A stretch of DNA of 64,000 bases from Pseudomonas sp. LS44 (GTDB taxonomy: Bacteria; Pseudomonadota; Gammaproteobacteria; Pseudomonadales; Pseudomonadaceae): positions 2,790,001 to 2,854,000 of the forward strand of contig NZ_CP102830.1 in assembly GCF_024730785.1 (NCBI RefSeq), written 5' to 3'. This document shows, in pieces, positions 7,883-15,096 of the stretch. The notes beneath the pieces are model-generated. The model saw nothing but the letters and a program-made list of their open reading frames with translations, ran no database searches and was not told the origin of the DNA. The translations under genes and the position numbers were made by a program. Within the stretch, counting starts at the first letter, position 1. The number at the start of each line of letters is the position of its first letter.

Positions 7883-8287
7883 ATGAGATTGCTGATCGTC
7901 GAAGAAAACGTGTTTGCCAACCACGACGCCCAATTATCGGCTAACGCGCTGGGGATCTTTTCCATCCACCCCTGCTGCAGCGTGCAACAGGCGCAGCAAG
8001 CCGCTGCCCTGCACGACTTGCACTTCGATGTCGCATTTCTGCGCCAGGCTGATGATCCGTTCAATGACCTGCTGAATCTGGAAATCCTGCATACCCAGGC
8101 AAACGCCAAACATTTGCTACTGCTGGGCGCCTACAGCGCGCAGCAACGCAAATCGCTGCAACGCGCAGCCAAGTCTCGCAAGATCCCGCTGCGGGGCATT
8201 CTCGAACGGCCTCTGGATTCACGGCAGATGCTCAATGCCCTGCACGACATTCCTGGCTTCGCCGGTTTCACCGTCGCCCACGAATAA
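7883..8287 (+). CDS. Degenerate receiver-like protein, second of a tandem pair
   Basis: 134 residues starting MRLLIVEENVF, with the ATG at 7883 placed seven bases after GGGAGA; an in-frame TTG at 7865 is less likely. It aligns end to end without gaps to the protein at 7409-7813 (GIFSI, NLE, YSA-QRK, IPG conserved in both). Like its partner it lacks the phospho-acceptor Asp (Arg at the end of FDVAFLR) and has Arg in place of the conserved Lys (LERPL). This indicates a local gene duplication followed by divergence. Function unknown; possibly a protein-interaction domain derived from a response regulator. Confidence 0.72.
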   Translation: MRLLIVEENVFANHDAQLSANALGIFSIHPCCSVQQAQQAAALHDLHFDVAFLRQADDPFNDLLNLEILHTQANAKHLLLLGAYSAQQRKSLQRAAKSRKIPLRGILERPLDSRQMLNALHDIPGFAGFTVAHE

Positions 8288-8746
8288 TCCCTTCCCAGCG
8301 CTACGCCTGACGGGGCATATTCGGAGAGTTGCCGATCAGAAAGCGGGGTATTCCTGGCGTCTTCCAAAAGAACTCGTGGCATGACGGGGCGATACAGGCC
8401 TTCGGGGCGGGCGGTGAGCAGATCCACGCAAACCTTCTCGGTTCAAGGATTGCGGAGGTTCAACCCGCAGGCGCGCCGCACACAAGCGACTCTCCAATGA
8501 TTTACCGTGCTCGATGACGATAACCGGCGTCCGGTGCTGGCGTAGTCAGAATCCTTTGCCTAATACATCGCGCATCTCCTGCAAGCCATGTCATGCGCTA
8601 TGGACGGTGCAGCGGCGCCGGGGATTCAGGAATATTTCATCCACCCCGTGAATAACCTGAACCTGCCCCGCCGCTCCGGCTCTATAGGGCTAACAGCGAT
8701 GGCACAGGCCAGTCGCGGTGATCACTTGGTTGATGGAGAAAGACTC
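8288..8746. other. Gap without a convincing gene
   Basis: 459 bp between the second receiver-like gene and the DUF2188 gene. A 62-codon frame at 8329-8517 and an upstream in-frame extension of the next gene from 8588 have no ribosome binding site or recognisable protein features. No terminator or repeat is evident. The promoter of the DUF2188 gene presumably lies at its right end. Confidence 0.5.
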
Positions 8747-8941
8747 ATGAGCAGCTATCACGTTCAGCCGACGGCCACGGGCTGGGAGCTGCGCAAGGAA
8801 GGCGCGACGCGACCTTCGAAAATAGCGGAGGACAAGCAGCTGATTCTCGAGCTAACCGAACGCTTCATGCGCAGTCGCGCCGGTACGGTAAAAGTCCACG
8901 CCGAGGACGGCGACCTCGAGCGGGAACAGGCCTATCCCTGA
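8747..8941 (+). CDS. DUF2188 small protein
   Basis: A 64-residue protein starting MSSYHVQPTATGWELRKEGA. The pattern HV-P---GW-L--EG-----S followed by an alpha-helix and a short HxEDG strand (VKVHAEDGDL) is that of DUF2188, small stress-associated proteins of unknown mechanism. The ATG at 8747 has TGGAGAAAG upstream; the longer frame from 8588 is not supported. It is followed by an AT-rich gap and then another small stress-type gene (KGG protein). Confidence 0.75.
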   Translation: MSSYHVQPTATGWELRKEGATRPSKIAEDKQLILELTERFMRSRAGTVKVHAEDGDLEREQAYP

Positions 8942-9199
8942 TTTATTTATATCCGCCAGCGTTCTCAGCATTAACTTTCAATAAATAGTTATTTTAAAAA
9001 CATCAAAATGATATTAATCAGACATGCGTATGCCATTTAACCAACATCCACCTCATATCATCTCGATGGCAATAAATACCGACTGTCGAGTTAATTTAAA
9101 AACCAGCGCAAACATATCGAACCATTACTCGGCGAAACCTTCTCATGCATCGTAAGGCGCGGTAACCGGCCTTGCTCCACTCATGAGAGGAGAAACCAA
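8942..9199. other. AT-rich intergenic region
   Basis: 258 bp markedly AT-rich compared with the rest of the window, especially 8940-9120, with many A and T runs. No gene or clear repeat is seen. It probably contains the promoter of the KGG gene at 9200, and may be a site for nucleoid-associated repressors such as MvaT/MvaU, which prefer AT-rich DNA; that is inference. Confidence 0.45.
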
Positions 9200-9361
9200 A
9201 TGCCTACCAACAATCCTGGCAACTTCGCTAACGATCGAGAAAAAGCTTCTGAAGCCGGCAAGAAAGGCGGCCAAAGTAGCAGCGGGCAAGTTACCAACCG
9301 CGACAAAGCTTCTTCCGATGCAGGTAAAAAAGGTGGCCATGGCAGCACCAAGCGCAGCTGA
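9200..9361 (+). CDS. KGG-repeat stress-induced small protein (YciG-like)
   Basis: A 53-residue gene. The protein begins MPTNNPGNFANDREKASEAG and carries two copies of the motif DR/KxxAS(E/D)AGKKGG, at residues 12-24 and 34-46, both ending GKKGG. This is the stress-induced KGG repeat of YciG/GsiB-type hydrophilic proteins, linked to stationary phase, desiccation and acid stress. ATG at 9200 follows GAGAGGAGAAACCAA, a strong ribosome binding site. It is followed by an exceptionally long perfect terminator hairpin. The frame shifted by one that covers the same bases (9183-9416) is a shadow. Confidence 0.88.
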   Translation: MPTNNPGNFANDREKASEAGKKGGQSSSGQVTNRDKASSDAGKKGGHGSTKRS

Positions 9362-9368
9362 CGTTGTG

Positions 9369-9422
9369 CAAGCCTTAAAAAGCGAAAGCCCGCAGACGCG
9401 GGCTTTCGCTTTTTAAGGCTTG
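9369..9422. terminator. Perfect 25-bp bidirectional terminator hairpin
   Basis: Arms at 9369-9393 and 9398-9422 are exact reverse complements over 25 bases with an AGAC loop. The stem core is GC-rich (GAAAGCCCGC) and flanked by A5 and T5 runs, so it should terminate transcription from both sides. It begins eight bases after the KGG gene stop. Confidence 0.92.
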
Positions 9423-9580
9423 ATCGAATTTATACAAGCAGTAACTTTCATAGCACCACGCAACAGAATTTCACTTCACACAACTACTTCCCCATATCTC
9501 CTGACAGCATCTCCCTTTTCATTTATTAAATTACTTCTGCTACTCGAACTGACCCACTTACCAACAGAATAACAAAGACT

Positions 9581-9648
9581 GTAGGAGCGGATTTATCCGC
9601 GATTACTATCAAATCCTGTACCTCCATCGCGAATGAATTCGCTCCTAC
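9581..9648. repeat. Family-3 repeat (GTAGGAGCG...CGCTCCTAC), complete copy
   Basis: 68 bp with inverted ends GTAGGAGCGGATTTATCCGCG and its imperfect complement. It is the common Pseudomonas REP-like word GTAGGAGCGAATTCATTCGC. A second full copy is at 36791-36849 and a half copy at 19560-19582. It lies between convergent genes. Confidence 0.85.
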
Positions 9649-9657
9649 CAGACGTGG

Positions 9658-10335
9658 TTAGCGAGGATGTGCGGCGCGTGCCTTACCGAGCAACTCGATG
9701 ACTTCTTCGTCGGTGGTTTGGGTGAAATCCTCGTAATGCATACCAACCGCCCGGAACGGTTCGGGGGTCAGCAAGCAGATCAGTGTGTCAACCAGCGGAC
9801 GCAACTCATCCAGGGCTTCCTGCGGCGCCACGGGTACGGCGACGATCAAGCGCCGCGGGCCAAGCCTGACTAATGCCTTGAGCGCCACCCGCATCGTGCT
9901 GCCGGTGGCGATCCCGTCGTCGACCAGAATCACCGCCCGATCGCGCACGGGAATGGGCGGCTGCTCGCCGCAATACAGCGCACGGCGGCGTTTGATTTCG
10001 TGTAACTGGCGCTGCTTCTGCTCTTCGAACCAGGCGGGCTGCAGCTTCAACTGGGCGAGCACTAGATCGTCGCACACCCACTGCGGGTCGTCTCCATCGA
10101 CCACCGCGCCGATGGCGAACTCTTCATGCCCGGGGGCACCAATCTTCCGCACCATCAGCACATCCAGCGGCGAATCGAAGGCGCTGGCGATTTCGTAACC
10201 GAGTGGCACCCCGCCGCGCGGCAACGCCAGCACCAGCGGATTTTCCGGCCACACCGGACGTAGCGCGGCAGCCAGCGCACGGCCGGCTTGGCGGCGGTCT
10301 TTGAAGACGAACAGGTAACTGGCGGTGCTAGGCAT
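9658..10335 (-). CDS. Phosphoribosyltransferase family protein
   Basis: A 225-residue type I phosphoribosyltransferase-like protein. The PRPP-binding loop is visible as VILVDDGIATGSTM (about residues 125-140), and an upstream GGVPLGYEIA segment corresponds to the flexible-loop side of the fold. This subgroup (often annotated simply as phosphoribosyltransferase, sometimes fused to hydrolases) has no defined substrate. The long upstream open frame to 10671 is not used: ATG at 10335 has GGAG upstream at proper spacing. Convergent with the KGG gene. It is not clearly tied to the purine cluster. Confidence 0.85.
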   Translation of the reverse strand: MPSTASYLFVFKDRRQAGRALAAALRPVWPENPLVLALPRGGVPLGYEIASAFDSPLDVLMVRKIGAPGHEEFAIGAVVDGDDPQWVCDDLVLAQLKLQPAWFEEQKQRQLHEIKRRRALYCGEQPPIPVRDRAVILVDDGIATGSTMRVALKALVRLGPRRLIVAVPVAPQEALDELRPLVDTLICLLTPEPFRAVGMHYEDFTQTTDEEVIELLGKARAAHPR

Positions 10336-10631
10336 GCTCAGACTCCGAAAGGAAAGGTGTCCTCTGCTTTGAACAGACTGGGCGGCTTTTTGCGGGTGGA
10401 CGAGGTCATCGGTCACCTCGATCAAACGGTATAGATGGACGACTGCGCGCGGCGCGAGCGGTTCCCGCCAGACGATGAATGCCCCAAGCCTCGGCTTGCC
10501 GCTTAGCGACGCGCTAAAAGCCGCGCGTCTGCGCAGTGCGCCGCTTGATTGCCAGGGCATTGCCACACTCGACCAACACTCGAGCGCTCCGCTCCGCTTA
10601 AAATGCGCGATTGCCCCACGTGACCGACGCC

Positions 10632-11585
10632 ATGAACACCAACGCCATCGACATCCTCCAGCAACACACACTCGCCGCCCTGAGCAGCGCGCCCGATGAA
10701 GCGCGGCGCCTGTTCCACGGCCGCGGCCGGCGCTGGCCGGGCCTGGAACACGTCACCGTCGACTGGTTGCAAGGCGTACTGCTGGTGTCGCTGTTCCGCC
10801 AGCCAGAAGACGACGAACTGGCCGCGCTGACCGACATGCTCAAACAACTCGGCGAATCGCCCGCCTGGCAGCACAGCGCCGCGCGCGCCTTGCTGCTGCA
10901 GCATCGCTATCGGCTGGACAGCGGCGTCGACGTGCTGGCCGGCGAGGCATTGGACGAATGGCTGGTCAGCGAGAACGGTCTGCGCTTCAAGCTGGACTTG
11001 GGCAAGAAGCAGAACAACGGCCTGTTTCTCGATATGCGCTATGGCCGCCAGTGGGTGCAGGCCCAGGCGCACGGCAAACGGGTGCTCAATCTGTTCGCCT
11101 ACACCTGCGGTTTTTCCGTGGCGGCGATCGCCGGCGGCGCCGAGCTGGTGGTCAATCTGGACATGGCCAAAGCGGCCCTGAGCCGTGGCCGCGACAATCA
11201 CCGCCTCAACGGGCATGACCTGAGCCGGGTCAGCTTTCTCGGCCACGAGCTATTCAAGTCCTGGGGCAAGCTGAAGAAGTGCGGGCCGTACGAGCTGATC
11301 ATCATCGACCCGCCCTCCTTCCAGAAAGGCAGCTTCGCGCTGACCAAGGACTATCAGAAAATCCTCCGCCGCCTACCGGAATTGCTCACCGTCGATGGCA
11401 TGGTGCTGGCCTGCGTCAACGACCCGGCCATCGGCCCCGACTTTCTCATCGAAGAAATGGCCCGCGAAGCGCCCAGCTTGCGTTTCGAACAGCGCCTGGA
11501 CAACCCGCCGGAATTCGCCGACATCGACGCCGACAGTGGCCTCAAGGCGCTGGTGTTCCGCCAGACCACTGCAGACCCCGAGTAG
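10632..11585 (+). CDS. Class I SAM-dependent methyltransferase (RlmI/RlmK-like)
   Basis: 317 residues. An N-terminal region (about 1-115) without clear motifs precedes a Rossmann methyltransferase domain. That domain shows the RlmK/RlmI-type approach FLDMRYGRQWV, motif I VLNLFAYTCGFSVAA and motif IV IIIDPPSFQKGSF. DPPSF with an upstream CG-F motif is typical of RNA m5C or m7G methyltransferases related to RlmI/K. The target RNA base is unknown. The start is ATG at 10632; a TTG seven codons earlier is unlikely. Convergent with the GFA gene, with stops 10 bp apart. Confidence 0.87.
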   Translation: MNTNAIDILQQHTLAALSSAPDEARRLFHGRGRRWPGLEHVTVDWLQGVLLVSLFRQPEDDELAALTDMLKQLGESPAWQHSAARALLLQHRYRLDSGVDVLAGEALDEWLVSENGLRFKLDLGKKQNNGLFLDMRYGRQWVQAQAHGKRVLNLFAYTCGFSVAAIAGGAELVVNLDMAKAALSRGRDNHRLNGHDLSRVSFLGHELFKSWGKLKKCGPYELIIIDPPSFQKGSFALTKDYQKILRRLPELLTVDGMVLACVNDPAIGPDFLIEEMAREAPSLRFEQRLDNPPEFADIDADSGLKALVFRQTTADPE

Positions 11586-11595
11586 GTTCGGAGCA

Positions 11596-12084
11596 TTAGC
11601 GAGTCAGGCCCAGCCGCTCGTGCCACTGCGCAATGGATTCCTCGGGATAACCCTGAAACTGTTTGTCTCCCGGCGAGGCGTCGACTTCGACCCAGGCTGC
11701 TTTCGAGTCGAGGAGCAGGTGCGTGTGCTCCGGCGGTACCGGCAACGGCGTATCGATGGCCGAGGCGAATGGATGTATCAGCTCCGGCCATTCCGGGCTG
11801 AACAACCACAGCGCACTGCCGCACAGCCGGCAGAAATGCCGTTCGGCGCGGCTGATACGGGCACGTTTGTCGCCCAGATCCTTCAGCTTCGCGTGGTAGA
11901 TGGTGATCTCTTTGCGACCGCGCACCTTGAGGCTTTGCGCCTCGCCAGCCAGGTTGATCGCATACCCGCCGCCGCCCTGGGTCTTGCGGCAGATCGAGCA
12001 GTAGCAGCGCTGATAGGGATAGGGCTGCGCGCTGGTCAAGCTGAACGCCACCGCGCCACAGTGGCAGGAACCTTCGAGCTGCAT
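11596..12084 (-). CDS. GFA (glutathione-dependent formaldehyde-activating)-family zinc protein
   Basis: A 162-residue CENP-V/GFA domain protein. Zinc ligands appear as GSCHCGAV (Cys7, Cys9), CYCSIC (residues 27-32) and FCRLCGSALW (about 84-93), the standard arrangement. The family was named for glutathione-dependent formaldehyde activation, but most members have no proven reaction. It is a short monocistronic gene, convergent with the methyltransferase. Confidence 0.88.
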   Translation of the reverse strand: MQLEGSCHCGAVAFSLTSAQPYPYQRCYCSICRKTQGGGGYAINLAGEAQSLKVRGRKEITIYHAKLKDLGDKRARISRAERHFCRLCGSALWLFSPEWPELIHPFASAIDTPLPVPPEHTHLLLDSKAAWVEVDASPGDKQFQGYPEESIAQWHERLGLTR

Positions 12085-12271
12085 GACTAGCCTCCGGACA
12101 AATCGCCAAGTAACCGTCGATTAGGTCTAGACCAGCGCCGTGCCGCTTTGCCTGCATACGTTGGTCGGAATGCGCCGCTTGCCACCTGCTCCGCCCCGAT
12201 TTACCTAGAACCTCCGGTGCGCCCGAATGCCTCAAACAATGGGTAACCGTAATCTTGCGAGGCTCGACATC

Positions 12272-12607
12272 ATGAACAGCAGCAGACTTCTTGCCCTGAC
12301 GCTTAGCGGGTTGTTGGCCGGGGCAGCGTGGCCGGTGCTGGCAGAAGGCGACATCCCCTCGCCCGCCAATCCTAGCGCCGTGCCTTCGCGCGGCCCGACG
12401 CTCGATAAGGACCGGCAAGCGGACAACCTGGACTCGACCATCGACGAGGATCATTCCAGCGGCACGCTCAACCGCGGCGCGCCGCAGGCAGGCGAGCGGA
12501 TCAACGACAGCCAGCGCGGCTCCGGCATGGGCCGCGATCCCGACACTGGCTCCAGCAAAACGGGCAGCAGCACCAGTGGCTCGCCGGGTCCACGGGGCGA
12601 TTACTAG
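12272..12607 (+). CDS. Small secreted or periplasmic hydrophilic protein, unknown function
   Basis: 111 residues from ATG 12272; the frame opens at 12227 but a Sec signal peptide starts exactly here. The signal is MNSSRLLALTLSGLLAG followed by AAWPVLA and a predicted cleavage before EGDIPSP. The mature part is low-complexity and hydrophilic, rich in Ser, Gly, Asp and Pro (GSSKTGSSTSGSPGPRGDY at the C-terminus), and likely disordered. I recognise no family. It probably acts in the periplasm. Confidence 0.65.
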   Translation: MNSSRLLALTLSGLLAGAAWPVLAEGDIPSPANPSAVPSRGPTLDKDRQADNLDSTIDEDHSSGTLNRGAPQAGERINDSQRGSGMGRDPDTGSSKTGSSTSGSPGPRGDY

Positions 12608-12633
12608 CCAGACAGCGAGCTAGTGGCCTGTTT

Positions 12634-12769
12634 GGTTAATTCAGTTAGTCAATTTCGGCGCCTGAGACCCTGATACTGCGTTACCGCTCCTCGCCTAGCC
12701 CTGCTATGACTCGTCGCGGCGCCTTGTCTCAGAGCCTCAGTCATCCGAACTTGAGATAACCAATTAACC
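12634..12769. repeat. Family-2 structured repeat, short variant lacking the core hairpin (reverse orientation)
   Basis: Outer arms of about 25 nt pair imperfectly (GGTTAATT...TTCGG on both ends, reverse-complemented), with inner CTGAGAC / GTCTCAG arms. On the minus strand it carries the family's flanking blocks GACAAGGC, GGCGAGGAGCGG and AACGCAGTAT but lacks the TTTAC-N5-GTAAA core. It lies between two plus-strand genes. Assignment to the family is by these blocks only. Confidence 0.55.
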
Positions 12770-12868
12770 GCGCAGGCAACTAGCAGACCGCAGCGCCGCC
12801 GGCGGGCGGCGCTGACCAAGCAGGCGGACGAGCCGGGTATACTCGCGTTTTTCCCGCGAGCCGTAAAA

Positions 12869-13336
12869 ATGAGCACCAAGCGCTACGCCTGCATTGGCCT
12901 GAGTAATCCTAAGTCGCCGACCAATGTCGGATCGATCATGCGCGCCGCTGGCTGCTATGGCGTCAGCTCGGTGTTCTACACCGGCACCCGCTACGACCGG
13001 GCCAAGGACTTCGTCACCGACACCAAGAAGGTTCATCAGGACATTCCGCTGATCAACATCGACGATCTGCGCAAAATCCTCCCGCTCGGCTGCGTCCCGG
13101 TCGCCGTGGAACTGGTCGACGGAGCGAGGTCGCTGCCGGAATACACCCACCCGGATCGCGCGCTGTACATCTTTGGCGCGGAAGACGGCTCGCTCGACCA
13201 GGAAATCCGCGACTGGTGCGAGGACGTCGTCTACATCCCCACCAACGGCTGCATGAACCTCGCCGCCACGGTCAACGTGGTGCTCTACGATCGTCTGGCC
13301 AAGGGCAAGAACACCCGCTCCGGCCCGCTGTTCTAG
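12869..13336 (+). CDS. SpoU/TrmH-family RNA methyltransferase
   Basis: A 155-residue single-domain SPOUT methyltransferase that transfers a methyl group from SAM to RNA. The three SpoU motifs are all present: NPKSPTNVGSIMRAAG (residues 13-28), IFGAEDGSL (about 98-106) and YIPTNGCMNLAATVNVVLYD (about 119-138). It is shorter than TrmH and closer in size to TrmL (2'-O-methylation of tRNA wobble position 34), but I cannot assign the target base. Confidence 0.88.
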   Translation: MSTKRYACIGLSNPKSPTNVGSIMRAAGCYGVSSVFYTGTRYDRAKDFVTDTKKVHQDIPLINIDDLRKILPLGCVPVAVELVDGARSLPEYTHPDRALYIFGAEDGSLDQEIRDWCEDVVYIPTNGCMNLAATVNVVLYDRLAKGKNTRSGPLF

Positions 13337-13352
13337 CGCGGCTTGACGCGGC

Positions 13353-14912
13353 TCACTGGGGATAGCCGGTGATTTCGCGAATGCTCTGGTACAGCGGCTT
13401 GAGCTGCTTGTACATGCGCTGATAGACCTCGACGTACAACCGCTGATAGATCTGCCGAGCCTGCGGATCAGGCTGGAACACCTTGCCGACCCGCGTCATC
13501 GCCGCAATCGCCGCGGGGAAATCGGCGTGCAAGCCAAGCCCCACCGCACAGGCGATCGCCGCGCCGAGGCCGGAGGTTTCATAGGTATGCGGGCGCTCGG
13601 CGGGCAAACCGAAAATATCCGCAGTGAGCTGCATCGCCGCATCGCTCTGCGAACCGCCGCCAGACACCCGCAAGCACGTGACCGCGGTGCCCGAGCGCTT
13701 CTCGATGCGTTCCTTGCCCTGGCGCAGCGCATAGGCCAGACCTTCGAGAATCGCCCGATAGAGGTGCGCGCGGGTGTGCACGTCGCCGAAACCGATGATC
13801 GAGCCCTTGGCCTCCAGGCCCGGTTCGCGGATGCCGGGCGACCAGTAGGGTTGCAGCATCAGCCCCATCGAGCCGGGCGGCACACCGTTAACCAGTTCGT
13901 CGAACAGCGCTTCGGGCTCGACGCCCAGCTCTGCGGCGCGCTGCATCTCGCGCAGGCCGAACTCCTGTTTGAACCAGCTGACCATCCAGAAGCCGCGATA
14001 GATCATCACTTCGGTATTGAAATGGTCGGGAATCGCCGCGGGGAACGGTGGGATCAGCGGGGTGGTTTCCAGGTAGGTCTGGCGCGTGGTGTTGATGGTC
14101 GCCGTAGTGCCGTACGACAAGCACGCGGTACTCGGCGCGACACCGCCGGCGCCGAGCACCTCGCAGGCCTTGTCGGCACCGGCAGCAATCAGCGGCAGGC
14201 CTTCCGGAATGCCGGTATGCCGGCTGGCTGCGGCGCTGATGGTTCCGAGTTGCTCGCCCGGTTTGACCAGTTCGGGCAGCTGATCGCGGCGCGCGGCGAC
14301 CGCCTGCCACTTCCAGTCGCGTGGCGCCGCCCACTTCAGGCGCTTGTAGTCGAACGGCAGATAGGCCACGCAACTGGCCAACGAATCGACGAAGCGCCCG
14401 GTCAACCGATGGGTGAGAAACCCGGAGAGCAGCAGCACTTTGTCAGTCTTGGCCCACACCTCCGGCTGGTGCTGGGCAATCCAGTTGAGCTCGGCCTGGG
14501 CGCGGAAATAGTCGACCGTCGCCTCCTCGCCGATCAGCTTGAACAGCCAGCCCCACAGACCTTTGATAGGCCCGCGCACGTCGGCACGGCGCTGATCCAG
14601 CCAGAGCATCGCCGGGCGCAACGGCTGGCCTGCGGCATCGACGTTGATGATGGTGCCGCGCTGGGTGGTCAGCGCCACGCCCTTGATCAGGCGCTTGTCA
14701 ATGTCGACCTGCTGCCAGAGCAAGCGGCAGGCTTCGCCAAGGCTCTGCCAGTAATACTCCGGGTCCTGCTCGGCCCAGCCGGGCTGCGTCGAGTAATAGG
14801 CCTGCAGCTCGACCTTGCCCTTGCCGAGCAGATTGCCGGCCAGGTCGAACAGCAGCGCGCGGACACTCTGGGTACCGTTGTCGATGGCCAGCAGGTAGCT
14901 TGCTTCGCTCAA
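13353..14912 (-). CDS. FGGY-family carbohydrate/polyol kinase
   Basis: A 519-residue kinase of the FGGY fold. The N-terminal phosphate-binding motif is [18 protein letters not shown], the ATPase core includes [14 protein letters not shown] and [11 protein letters not shown], and the C-terminal FGGY signature region is [15 protein letters not shown]. Family members phosphorylate sugars, polyols or glycerol. The start is taken as TTG 14912, with AAGGA seven bases upstream; the longer frame runs into a repeat. AATAACAACAA just before that ribosome binding site is a Crc/Hfq-type target. It is third in a minus-strand gene group with a GlpD-like dehydrogenase and an AGPS-like FAD oxidase. The substrate is unknown. 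Confidence 0.9.
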   Translation of the reverse strand: MSEASYLLAIDNGTQSVRALLFDLAGNLLGKGKVELQAYYSTQPGWAEQDPEYYWQSLGEACRLLWQQVDIDKRLIKGVALTTQRGTIINVDAAGQPLRPAMLWLDQRRADVRGPIKGLWGWLFKLIGEEATVDYFRAQAELNWIAQHQPEVWAKTDKVLLLSGFLTHRLTGRFVDSLASCVAYLPFDYKRLKWAAPRDWKWQAVAARRDQLPELVKPGEQLGTISAAASRHTGIPEGLPLIAAGADKACEVLGAGGVAPSTACLSYGTTATINTTRQTYLETTPLIPPFPAAIPDHFNTEVMIYRGFWMVSWFKQEFGLREMQRAAELGVEPEALFDELVNGVPPGSMGLMLQPYWSPGIREPGLEAKGSIIGFGDVHTRAHLYRAILEGLAYALRQGKERIEKRSGTAVTCLRVSGGGSQSDAAMQLTADIFGLPAERPHTYETSGLGAAIACAVGLGLHADFPAAIAAMTRVGKVFQPDPQARQIYQRLYVEVYQRMYKQLKPLYQSIREITGYPQ

Positions 14913-14922
14913 GATGCGGTCC

Positions 14923-14933
14923 TTGTTGTTATT
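14923..14933 (-). promoter_or_regulatory. Crc/Hfq CA motif at the kinase ribosome binding site
   Basis: Reading on the minus strand, AATAACAACAA fits the AAnAAnAA catabolite-repression motif, with an additional repeat unit. It directly precedes the AAGGA ribosome binding site of the kinase. Hfq with Crc is known to block translation at such sites in Pseudomonas when preferred carbon sources are present. Confidence 0.55.
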
Positions 14934-14954
14934 GGTCTCGGTACAGCCTTGGTC

Positions 14955-15028
14955 GATGGGTATCGCTGCGCTCAACCCCGCCTACGAAACTCTCAACCGT
15001 AGGATGGGTCGAGCCCGCGATACCCATC
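14955..15028. repeat. Palindromic repeat with GATGGGTATCGC ends
   Basis: A 74-bp element with perfect 12-bp inverted ends GATGGGTATCGC / GCGATACCCATC. It lies just upstream of the kinase gene and overlaps the false N-terminal extension of its frame. The right-end word also occurs at about 579-590 after xdhC. Confidence 0.7.
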
Positions 15029-15033
15029 AACCC

Positions 15034-15094
15034 GTAGGGTGGAAAACCGCGCAGCGTTTTCCACCGGGTGGCGCTCCACGGGGTAGCCACCCAC
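15034..15094. repeat. Family-1-related repeat, divergent copy
   Basis: It begins GTAGGGTGG like family 1 but has a different hairpin (GGTGGAAAAC-CGCGCAGC-GTTTTCCACC, perfect 10-bp arms) and a degenerate right end (GGGTAGCCACCCACC). Placed inside the minus-strand gene group between the GlpD-like and kinase genes. Confidence 0.6.
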
Positions 15095-15096
15095 CA

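Noticed and set aside
8329..8517. 62-codon frame after the receiver-like pair
   Set aside because: Poor start context and no recognisable features.
9183..9416. 77-codon plus-strand frame over the KGG gene
   Set aside because: A one-base-shifted frame encodes an unmistakable two-repeat KGG protein with a strong ribosome binding site at 9200.
11354..12454. 366-codon minus-strand open frame
   Set aside because: It overlaps the methyltransferase, GFA and secreted-protein genes in another frame; those have recognisable motifs and this one does not.
13527..15002. 491-codon plus-strand open frame, plus similar long frames at 15358-16800, 36886-38340, 44772-46178 and 60547-61830
   Set aside because: All are antisense shadows of well-supported genes (FGGY kinase, GlpD-like, RlmKL, GdhB, DUF1329), with no ribosome binding sites or domains.
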